This document shows positions 49,143 through 56,402 of a stretch of 56,402 nt of DNA, piece by piece. A program made the translations under genes and the position numbers. The DNA lies in assembly GCA_937988705.1 (NCBI GenBank), contig CALKIA010000328.1, positions 1 to 56,402 on the forward strand, read 5' to 3'. The notes beneath the pieces were generated by a model, which saw only the letters and a program-made list of their open reading frames with translations, had not been told where the DNA came from and made no database searches. The first letter of the stretch is position 1; each line of letters starts with the position of its first letter. Source of the stretch: an uncultured Chloroflexota bacterium (GTDB taxonomy: Bacteria > Chloroflexota > Anaerolineae > Aggregatilineales > Phototrophicaceae).

Positions 49143-50936
49143 ATGCCGCGCAAATATGAACTCCTGCCGCGTTCGATTGATAGTTTGCTCGGTTGGGTGA
49201 AGTCCGGCGAGCTGGCGATCCCTGAAATTCAGCGTCCGTTTGTGTGGGACACGACGCAGGTACGCAACCTGCTGGACTCGCTGTTTCAGGATTATCCCGT
49301 CGGTTACCTGATCACGTGGAAAAGCCCGGATGTGAACCTGAAAGATGGCACACGTTCGGAGGGCAAGAAGATTTTGATCGACGGGCAGCAGCGCATCACG
49401 GCGTTGATGGCGGCGCTGCTCGGCTATGAGGTGGTGACGAAGGATTACCGCCGGATTCGCATTCGGATTGCCTTCAATCCTCAGCAGCGTAAGTTCGAAG
49501 TCTTGAATACGGCGATTGAGAAAGATCCGGCCTGGATTCCTGATATTTCCGTGCTGTTTGCTCCGGAGTATGAGAACCTGCCGTTCTTGCTGGCTTACTG
49601 CGAAAAGAATCCGGGAACAACCCCCAACGAATTGGACAAGTCGATTTCCGCGCTGCTCAAGATCGTCAATAACCCCATCGGGATTATCGAACTGGATTCG
49701 GCACTCGACATTGAGACGGTGACGGACATTTTCATCCGCGTGAATTCGGCGGGCGTGGCGCTGAGCCAAGCGGATTTCGCTATGTCGAAAATCGCCGTCA
49801 ACGAAACGCACGGCGGCCCCGACCTGCGCCGAGCGATTGACTATTTCTGCCATCTGGCGGTCGCGCCGGATTACTACAGCACTATCGAACGGAACGATAA
49901 AGCGTTTGCGGCAACGGAATACTTCCACAAAATGGCTTGGCTGCGTAAAGAGAACGACGACCTATACGACCCGTCGTACAACGATATGCTGCGCGTGGCG
50001 TTCACCTCTCAATTCGGGCGCGGGCGGCTGCAAGACCTCGTCGCGCTGCTCTCCGGACGCAATTTTGAGACGCGGCAGTACGAAGAGAGCGTCGTCGAAG
50101 ATACGTTCCGGCGGCTGCGGGAGGGCGTCTACAGCTTCATGAATGAGACGCACTTCAAGCGCTTCATCATGATCATCCGCTCGGCGGGCTTCATCGATGC
50201 GTCGCTGATCGGCTCGCAGATGACGCTAAATTTCGCCTATATCCTGTATCTGGTGCTGCGCGGGCAAGATGTCCCCGACGCAGACATCGAGCGGCAGGTG
50301 CGACGCTGGTTTGTGATTGCGCAGCTCACCGGGCGCTATTCCGGTTCGGCGGAGACGGCGATTGACGAGGACATGAAGCAGATCGCAACGCACGGGATTG
50401 CGGCTTATGCCGAGATGACCCTTCGGGGGCAATTAGGCGAAGCGTACTGGGAAACGGTGCTGCCCCAGAATCTTGAAACCTCCTCGATCAGCAGCCCGTA
50501 CTTCAATGTGTTCCTCGCGGCGCAGGTGAAACTGAACGACCGGGGCTTTTTATCGCGGGATATCACGGTGCGCGAACTGATCGAGTACAAGTCCGACGTG
50601 CATCACGTCTTCCCGCGCGACCTGCTGAAGAAGGCAGGGGCGACGCGCGGGCAGTACAACCAGATTGCCAATTACGTCGTGGCGCAGAGCGAGATCAATA
50701 TCGCCATCAGCAACAAAGAGCCGGGGGTGTACTTTAAGCAGGTGATTGAGCAGACGTGCGGCGGGCCGCTGAAGTATGGAAACATTGCCGACCCGGCGGA
50801 ACTGCGCGAGAACCTTACGATGAACTGCATTCCTGAGGGGGTGGAGCAGATGACGGTGGCTGATTACCCGGCGTTTTTGCTGGCGCGGCGTAAGCTGATG
50901 GCGCAGCGAATCAAGACCTACTTTCAGGGGTTGTGA
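49143..50936 (+). CDS. DUF262 protein with C-terminal HNH-like domain (GmrSD-like)
   Basis: A 597-aa protein placed inside the hsd operon. The N-terminal DUF262 domain has the ParB-like motif (KILIDGQQRITAL, IDGQQR at 79-84) and IPEIQRPFVW. A C-terminal DUF1524-type nuclease part shows DVHHVFPRDLL (His487-His488) followed by the Asn positions QYNQIANYVV and EINIAIS. Such fusions include the type IV enzyme GmrSD, which uses NTP and cuts modified phage DNA. It may therefore attack phages that evade the type I enzyme by modified bases. It overlaps or abuts hsdS at the GTGA/ATG pair. Confidence 0.85.
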   Translation: MPRKYELLPRSIDSLLGWVKSGELAIPEIQRPFVWDTTQVRNLLDSLFQDYPVGYLITWKSPDVNLKDGTRSEGKKILIDGQQRITALMAALLGYEVVTKDYRRIRIRIAFNPQQRKFEVLNTAIEKDPAWIPDISVLFAPEYENLPFLLAYCEKNPGTTPNELDKSISALLKIVNNPIGIIELDSALDIETVTDIFIRVNSAGVALSQADFAMSKIAVNETHGGPDLRRAIDYFCHLAVAPDYYSTIERNDKAFAATEYFHKMAWLRKENDDLYDPSYNDMLRVAFTSQFGRGRLQDLVALLSGRNFETRQYEESVVEDTFRRLREGVYSFMNETHFKRFIMIIRSAGFIDASLIGSQMTLNFAYILYLVLRGQDVPDADIERQVRRWFVIAQLTGRYSGSAETAIDEDMKQIATHGIAAYAEMTLRGQLGEAYWETVLPQNLETSSISSPYFNVFLAAQVKLNDRGFLSRDITVRELIEYKSDVHHVFPRDLLKKAGATRGQYNQIANYVVAQSEINIAISNKEPGVYFKQVIEQTCGGPLKYGNIADPAELRENLTMNCIPEGVEQMTVADYPAFLLARRKLMAQRIKTYFQGL

Positions 50937-50938
50937 GG

Positions 50939-52369
50939 ATGGCTGACGGCTTGCTGGGCTATCCGGAATACAAAGACTCGGGGGTGGAGTGGCTTGGAGC
51001 GATTCCTGCTCACTGGCAACTCAAGCGGGCTAAGTATGTGTTTCGGGAAAGTGATGTCCGGTCAATAGCCGGCCATGAAGAACTGTTATCGGTTTCGCAC
51101 ATCACAGGGGTCACACCGCGATCACAGAAAAACGTGACGATGTTCAAAGCCGAGTCCTATGCTGGCAGCAAAATCTGCGAACCGTCGGATCTGGTCATCA
51201 ATACCATGTGGGCTTGGATGGGAGCATTAGGCGTTTCGCAGTACAGCGGAATTGTCAGTCCCTCCTATGGTGTATACAGAGCGACCGATAAGAAGAGTTT
51301 CCTTTCGGATTATCTGGATCGATTGCTGCGTACGCCCTTATACATCGCCGACTATGTTCGCCGCTCGACAGGTATTCGCTCATCTCGCCTACGCCTGTAC
51401 CCTGAGCAATTTCTTGAGATTCCGCTCGTACAGCCAACCATCGATGATCAGAAGGCGATTGTGCGTTTCCTCGATGTTGCCGATCAGCGCATCCAGCAAT
51501 ATATCCGCGCCAAGCAAAAGTTGGTCAAGCTGCTGAACGAGCAGAAGCAGGCGATCATTCAGCAGGCGGTCACACGGGGGCTCGATCCCACTGTGCCGAT
51601 GAAGGAGTCGGGCGTCGAGTGGTTGGGTGTGATCCCCGCGTATTGGGATGTCACAACGCTTCATCTGCGCTATCTAGCCGAACTTGGGAAAATGCTTGAT
51701 GAAAAGAAAATTTCTGGAGGGTATTTAGTACCTTATCTTAGGAATGTTGATGTTCGTTGGGGATATGTCAATACAGACGACTTACCACAAATGGACATCA
51801 AACCGGATGAGTACGATCGATTTCTCCTAAAGCCAGGCGACATGCTGATTTGTGAGGGAGGTGCAGGTGTTGGACGCACAGGTTTTTGGGAGGGACATTT
51901 TCCCGTCTGTGCATATCAAAAAGCGTTGCATCGCGTGAGAGTTAGAGATAGCGTACGCGATAACCCAAGATACTTGTTCTACTTGATGTACCTCATCACG
52001 AATCTTGGCGTTGTAGTAGCAGATGGGAGCGTGAGCAAAATTCCACATCTGACGAATGAAAAACTGCGTGCTTTGCGCTTACCATTCCCTCCCAAAGACG
52101 AACAAGACGCGATTGTCGCAAAATTAGATTCGGCATCGGAAAGAATTGATGAGGCTATTGGTCGAATTGGTGAACAGATTGGTCGTATACGTGAATACCG
52201 TACTCGACTGATATCCGATGTGGTCACGGGCAAAGTGGATGTGCGCGACGCGGCGTTTGCGCTGCCCTCTGAAATGGACGAGGGTGAGGCAATCGACGCG
52301 AGTGCGGATGATCTAGTCGAGTTCAGCGACGAAGACGCCGAGATCGAGGAGATGACCGATGCCGAGTGA
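50939..52369 (+). CDS. hsdS: Type I restriction-modification specificity subunit HsdS
   Basis: A 476-aa DNA-recognition subunit with two half-subunits. Each starts with the same phrase (DSGVEWLGAIPAHW near residue 13; ESGVEWLGVIPAYW near 223), carries a target-recognition domain and ends in a conserved helix (IVRFLDVADQRIQQYI, and IVAKLDSASERIDEAI). The second recognition domain (about 51,660-52,200) is markedly AT-richer than the rest of the operon, as expected for a swapped domain. ATG 50939 is preceded by AGGGG; a GTG at 50933 overlaps the previous stop. The target site cannot be read from sequence. Confidence 0.93.
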   Translation: MADGLLGYPEYKDSGVEWLGAIPAHWQLKRAKYVFRESDVRSIAGHEELLSVSHITGVTPRSQKNVTMFKAESYAGSKICEPSDLVINTMWAWMGALGVSQYSGIVSPSYGVYRATDKKSFLSDYLDRLLRTPLYIADYVRRSTGIRSSRLRLYPEQFLEIPLVQPTIDDQKAIVRFLDVADQRIQQYIRAKQKLVKLLNEQKQAIIQQAVTRGLDPTVPMKESGVEWLGVIPAYWDVTTLHLRYLAELGKMLDEKKISGGYLVPYLRNVDVRWGYVNTDDLPQMDIKPDEYDRFLLKPGDMLICEGGAGVGRTGFWEGHFPVCAYQKALHRVRVRDSVRDNPRYLFYLMYLITNLGVVVADGSVSKIPHLTNEKLRALRLPFPPKDEQDAIVAKLDSASERIDEAIGRIGEQIGRIREYRTRLISDVVTGKVDVRDAAFALPSEMDEGEAIDASADDLVEFSDEDAEIEEMTDAE

Positions 52370-55295
52370 CACGAGCGAACGCGGGTTGGAGAGTCTGATC
52401 GTCGCGCAGCTGGTCGAGCGCGGTTGGGTGCAGGGGCAGTCCAGCGACTACAACCGCGAGTATGCGGTCGATGTCGGGCAGCTCTGCGCGTTCCTCGAAG
52501 CGACGCAGTCGGAAGTGGCCGCCAAGCTCGATCTCAAGAGCGAGGACAGCGCGGTACGCCGCCAGTTCCTCAGCCGCTTGCAGGGGGAGATCACCAAACG
52601 CGGGGTGATCGATGTGCTGCGGAAGGGCGTCTCGCATCAAGCCATCGCGCAGCTCGATCTGTTCTACGGCGCGCCCAGCCCGGATAACCCGAAAGCGGCG
52701 GCGCGCTATGCGTGTAACCGCTTCGTCGTCACGCGCCAACTGCGCTACAGCCGCGACGAAACGCAGCGGGCGCTCGACCTGTGCCTGTTCATCAACGGGC
52801 TGCCGGTGATCACGTTTGAACTGAAGAACAGCCTAACCAAGCAAACGGTCGACGATGCGGTGCAGCAGTATCGCCGCGACCGTGACCCGCGCGAAGTGCT
52901 GTTCCAGTTCGGTCGCTGCGCCGTGCATTTCGCGGTGGACGATCACGAAGTGCGCATGTGTACGCAGTTACAGGGTAAAGCCTCGTGGTTCTTGCCCTTC
53001 AACCAGGGCTGGAACGATGGCGCGGGCAATCCGCCAAACCCGGACGGGCTGAAGACGGATTACCTGTGGAAGGAGATCCTCACACCCGCTGGGCTGACGG
53101 ACATCTTCGAAAATTATGCGCAGATCGTGGAGAAGCGCAGCGAAAAGAGCGGCAAGAAACGCAGCGATCAACTGTTCCCGCGCTATCACCAGCTCGACGT
53201 GGTGCGCAAGCTGCTCCAGCACGCCGGAACGCAGGGGGTAGGGCAGCGGTATCTGATCCAGCATTCGGCGGGCAGCGGCAAGAGTAATTCGATTGCGTGG
53301 CTGGCACATCAGCTCATCGGCTTGCAGCGCGACGGGAAAACGGTTTTCGACTCGATTGTGGTCATCACCGACCGCCGCATCCTCGACCAGCAGATCAAGG
53401 ATACGATCAAGCAGTTCGCGCAGGTCGGTTCGACGGTTGGGCACTCGGACGATGCCGCCGAACTGCGCCGCCACATCGAGTCGGGCAAGAAGATTATCAT
53501 CACGACGGTGCAGAAGTTCCCGTTCATCCTTGACGAGATCAGCGGGGCGCACCGCCAGCGCCGCTACGCGCTCATCATCGACGAGGCACATTCGAGTCAG
53601 GGCGGACGGACGGCGGCGGCGGTCAGCATGGCGCTCTCCGAGGCGGGTGCGGCTGACGACGAGGAAACGACGGAAGATCACATCAACCGGATCATGGAGG
53701 CGCGTAAGCTGCTGCCGAATGCCAGCTACTTCGCGTTCACCGCGACGCCTAAGAACAAGACGCTGGAAATCTTCGGCGAGGCGTTCAGCGAGGGTGGGCT
53801 GGTCAAGCACCGCCCGTTCCACAGCTACACGATGAAGCAAGCGATTCAGGAAGGCTTCATCCTCGACGTGCTGCAAAACTACACGCCGGTCGAAAGCTAC
53901 TACCGCCTGATCAAGACGGTCGAAGATGACCCGGAATTCGACACGAAGAAGGCGCAGAAGAAGCTGCGGCGCTTCGTCGAGTCGCATGACCACGCCATCA
54001 AGCTCAAAGCCGAAATCATGGTCGATCATTTCCATGAGCAGGTGCTCGCACGGGAGAAGATCGGCGGGGAAGCGCGGGCGATGGTCATCACCAGCAGCAT
54101 CGAACGGGCGATTCAGTATTACCATGCCATCCGCGAGTACCTGCGCGAGATCAAAAGCCCGTATCAGGCGATTGTCGCGTTCTCGGGCGAGCATGAGTAC
54201 AAGGGCATCAAAGTGACCGAAGCCTCGCTCAACGGCTTCCCCAGCAACCAGATCGCCGACAAGATCATCCAAGCGCCGTACCGTCTGCTCGTCGTCGCGG
54301 ACAAATTCCAGACGGGGTATGACGAGCCGCTGCTGCATACGATGTACGTCGATAAGCCGCTGGCAGGCGTCAAAGCGGTGCAGACACTGTCACGGCTTAA
54401 CCGGGCACACCCGAAGAAGGATGGCGTGTTCGTGCTGGACTTCCAGAACAATGCCCCTGCCATCGAAGCGGCGTTCGCCGACTACTACCGCACGACGATC
54501 CTCAGCGAAGAGACTGATCCGAATAAGCTGCACGATCTCAAAGCCGATCTGGATCGGTATCAGGTGTACGCGCCGGAACAGGTCGAGCAGTTCGTCGCGC
54601 TGTATCTCGGCGGGGCAGACCGCGAACGGCTCGATCCGCTGCTCGATCAATGCGTGTTGAGCTACCGCGACGACCTCGACGAGGATGGGCAGGTCGATTT
54701 CAAGGGGAAGGGGAAGGCGTTTGTGCGGACATATGGCTTCCTCTCGACAATTCTGCCGTACACCAATGCAGAGTGGGAGAAGCTGTCGATCTTCCTCACG
54801 TTCCTTGTGCCCAAGCTGCCCGCGCCAAAGGAAGAAGACCTGTCACGCGGCATCCTCGAAGCCATCGACATGGACAGCTATCGCGTCGAGAAGCAGGCCG
54901 CGATGCGGATCGTGTTGCCCGATCAGAATGCGGAGATCGCGCCTGTACCGACGGTCGGCGGCGGTTTCAAGCCGGAGCCGGAACTGGATCGGCTCAGTAA
55001 CATCATCAAGAGCTTTAACGACCTGTTCGGGAATATCCAGTGGTCGAATGCTGATCGAGTCCGCCGCATGATCAGTGAGGAGATTCCGGCTCAAGTCTCT
55101 GCCGATACCGCTTTTCAGAATGCCAAGAAGAATAATGATCGGCAAAATGCTCGCATCGAGCATGATCGCGCTTTGTGGCGGGTTATGGCGGGGATTCTGA
55201 GCGACGATGCGCAGCTGTTCAAGGAATTTCACGACAACGTCGATTTTCGGCGCTGGCTGGCGGATAAGGTGTTCGAGATGACGTATGAGGGGTAG
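52359..55295 (+). CDS. hsdR: Type I restriction enzyme endonuclease/translocase subunit HsdR
   Basis: A 978-aa motor-nuclease that translocates and cuts unmodified DNA. The N-terminal PD-(D/E)XK nuclease is intact (Asp140 in RALDLCLFING, Glu154-x-Lys156 in FELKN). The SF2 helicase core shows Walker A HSAGSGKS (302-309), DEAHSS (408-413), FTATP and later QTLSRLNRAHP. A C-terminal helical domain contacts HsdM/HsdS. ATG 52359 lies 11 nt inside hsdS. All catalytic residues look intact. Confidence 0.95.
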   Translation: MPSDTSERGLESLIVAQLVERGWVQGQSSDYNREYAVDVGQLCAFLEATQSEVAAKLDLKSEDSAVRRQFLSRLQGEITKRGVIDVLRKGVSHQAIAQLDLFYGAPSPDNPKAAARYACNRFVVTRQLRYSRDETQRALDLCLFINGLPVITFELKNSLTKQTVDDAVQQYRRDRDPREVLFQFGRCAVHFAVDDHEVRMCTQLQGKASWFLPFNQGWNDGAGNPPNPDGLKTDYLWKEILTPAGLTDIFENYAQIVEKRSEKSGKKRSDQLFPRYHQLDVVRKLLQHAGTQGVGQRYLIQHSAGSGKSNSIAWLAHQLIGLQRDGKTVFDSIVVITDRRILDQQIKDTIKQFAQVGSTVGHSDDAAELRRHIESGKKIIITTVQKFPFILDEISGAHRQRRYALIIDEAHSSQGGRTAAAVSMALSEAGAADDEETTEDHINRIMEARKLLPNASYFAFTATPKNKTLEIFGEAFSEGGLVKHRPFHSYTMKQAIQEGFILDVLQNYTPVESYYRLIKTVEDDPEFDTKKAQKKLRRFVESHDHAIKLKAEIMVDHFHEQVLAREKIGGEARAMVITSSIERAIQYYHAIREYLREIKSPYQAIVAFSGEHEYKGIKVTEASLNGFPSNQIADKIIQAPYRLLVVADKFQTGYDEPLLHTMYVDKPLAGVKAVQTLSRLNRAHPKKDGVFVLDFQNNAPAIEAAFADYYRTTILSEETDPNKLHDLKADLDRYQVYAPEQVEQFVALYLGGADRERLDPLLDQCVLSYRDDLDEDGQVDFKGKGKAFVRTYGFLSTILPYTNAEWEKLSIFLTFLVPKLPAPKEEDLSRGILEAIDMDSYRVEKQAAMRIVLPDQNAEIAPVPTVGGGFKPEPELDRLSNIIKSFNDLFGNIQWSNADRVRRMISEEIPAQVSADTAFQNAKKNNDRQNARIEHDRALWRVMAGILSDDAQLFKEFHDNVDFRRWLADKVFEMTYEG

Positions 55296-55308
55296 GGGCC
55301 AAACAACT

Positions 55309-56402
55309 ATGTCACCTGAACAGAGTTATTTTTCGAGGAATCGTCGATTTCTTGACCTTGAACCCGTCACTCGCACCGGCTCGACAAACCGAGCACTCAG
55401 GAGGTCGCAAGTAGGAGCCTATTGGGGAGTGTGCAGCCATTTCACTGCCCACGATGATACAGCAATCGTGGTTATGCCCACCGGTTCGGGAAAGACCACA
55501 GTGATGACATTGCTTCCGTTTGGCCTCGGTACAAAACGCGTCCTGATAATTGCACCCTCTCTTGTAATTCGACAGCAGATCCAACTCGAATTCCATACTC
55601 TCAATAATGCTAGACAGGCTAGAGTTCTCGCTAAAAAGTCATTGCTGCCGCCACCAACAATCAAAGTTGTCAATCGTAAGCTGCGCTCAGAGAACGATTG
55701 GAATGAGCTGAAAAACTTCGATGTCGTCATCGCAACACCGAAATGCGTAAGCCCGATTGAATCTGGTGTCTACAGCCTACCGCCTAGCGATCTATTTGAT
55801 ACTGTCTTTCTAGATGAGGCCCACCATCTTCCAGCCAAAACATGGGACGGACTTGTTCGTTATTTTGCTGCTGCGAGCGGTGTTCGGGTTGTAGCCTTTA
55901 CCGCTACCCCGTATCGCAATGACAAGCGAGTTATTCCGGGGCGTATTGCCTATACTTATCCGCTCGCACGCGCTATCAGTGATGGCATATACCGCGCAAT
56001 AGATATTGTTCCTGTGCCAGTTAGGGGACCCGCAGAAAATAAGGATGATCTACTTGCCACTGAAGCTGCTCGTTTGTTTGAGGAAGCACATAGAGTAGTT
56101 AAGTTAATTATTCGTCTTGATCGTCTAGCAGATACTAATGCTTTACAAGAATTGTACGCTACAAAAGGTATTCACCTTGAGGTCGTAACAAGTAGCCAAC
56201 CTCGATCGCGCGTGGAAGCCTCGCTTGAAAGAGTAAACAATGATCCAAACTGCCATGGAATAATCGCAGTCGGTATGTTGAGCGAAGGACTCGACATTTC
56301 CATACTTGGCATTGGGGTTCTCCATAGACCCTATAAGTCTTTTCCCGTTACCGTCCAATTTATGGGACGACTTTGCAGGATCAGTGGCCTTCAGACGCAA
56401 AA
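55309..56402 (+). CDS. SF2 DEAD/DEAH-box helicase, C-terminally cut by the window
   Basis: Open from ATG 55309 to the window edge (364 codons visible, no stop). Motifs of a superfamily 2 helicase appear in order: Walker A MPTGSGKTT (about 56-64), LIIAPSLVIRQQ, DEAHH (169-173), FTATPYRND (197-205), and the motif V/VI region MLSEGLDI and QFMGRLCR. It starts 13 nt after hsdR and is lower in GC, so it may begin a second defence unit or be a companion of the type I system. Accessory domains would lie beyond the edge. Confidence 0.88.
   Translation, partial: MSPEQSYFSRNRRFLDLEPVTRTGSTNRALRRSQVGAYWGVCSHFTAHDDTAIVVMPTGSGKTTVMTLLPFGLGTKRVLIIAPSLVIRQQIQLEFHTLNNARQARVLAKKSLLPPPTIKVVNRKLRSENDWNELKNFDVVIATPKCVSPIESGVYSLPPSDLFDTVFLDEAHHLPAKTWDGLVRYFAAASGVRVVAFTATPYRNDKRVIPGRIAYTYPLARAISDGIYRAIDIVPVPVRGPAENKDDLLATEAARLFEEAHRVVKLIIRLDRLADTNALQELYATKGIHLEVVTSSQPRSRVEASLERVNNDPNCHGIIAVGMLSEGLDISILGIGVLHRPYKSFPVTVQFMGRLCRISGLQTQ

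Noticed and set aside
50975..51645. Direct repeats in hsdS as a sign of pseudogene or duplication
   Set aside because: The repeated phrase at each half is the normal two-half-subunit build of HsdS.
52968..54338. 456-codon minus-strand frame inside hsdR
   Set aside because: Lies wholly within the helicase core of hsdR; no motifs, antisense-type composition.

Overview
The window looks like a piece of a GC-rich, free-living bacterial chromosome, most likely Chloroflexota (Anaerolineae-like). This is inferred from the gene mix: several STAND/TPR ATPases including an AfsR-type regulator, an imuA-imuB-DUF6504-dnaE2 mutasome, split CoA-dehydratase activase genes, a GH3/ROK/SIS amino-sugar cluster, and many short G-rich dispersed repeats. 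No rRNA or marker protein fixes the phylum. There are 42 protein genes (one cut by the right edge), two tRNAs, more than 20 dispersed repeat copies and several strong inverted repeats.

Region 1 (about 1-21,690) reads as core chromosome. It holds an aminotransferase-hflX-membrane protein operon, a response-regulator/histidine kinase, a CtpA-type protease, a WD40-type exported protein, smpB followed by a conserved unknown and a STAND ATPase, tRNA-Arg(UCG), a methyltransferase, an M23 peptidase and an endo/exonuclease/phosphatase-family protein. A divergent amino-sugar cluster follows: NagZ-like GH3, ROK repressor and an HTH-less LacI-type sensor on one strand, SIS sugar-phosphate isomerase and GDP-fucose synthase on the other, with a 23-bp dyad between them. 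Nearly every intergenic gap here carries one or both of two repeat families (A, G-rich hairpin; B, palindrome with the core GGACGCGAT-TT-ATCGCGTCC). A tRNA-Glu(CUC) ends the region.

Region 2 (about 21,690-56,402) is accessory in character and I found no copy of either repeat family in it. First come two AT-richer unknown genes (a four-TM protein of 879 aa and a partner), then three overlapping genes of the 2-hydroxyacyl-CoA dehydratase activase type, a small helical protein and a SRPBCC protein. The SOS mutagenesis operon imuA-imuB-DUF6504-dnaE2 has a near-consensus Gram-positive-type SOS box at its promoter.

The most unusual stretch is 35.8-45.4 kb: a lysyl-tRNA synthetase paralog that has lost catalytic motif 2, a divergent AfsR-like regulator (winged helix, BTAD, NTPase, TPR), a previously uncalled 41-aa secreted cysteine-rich peptide gene, and a divergent three-gene operon in which a NB-ARC ATPase and its TPR arrays are on separate, translationally coupled polypeptides. 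Palindromes lie at each side of the peptide gene. The layout resembles a peptide-sensing or immune STAND circuit, but this is inference.

The right end is a defence cluster: tyrosine integrase, hsdM, a DUF262/HNH (GmrSD-like) gene inserted in the operon, hsdS, hsdR, and the start of a SF2 helicase.
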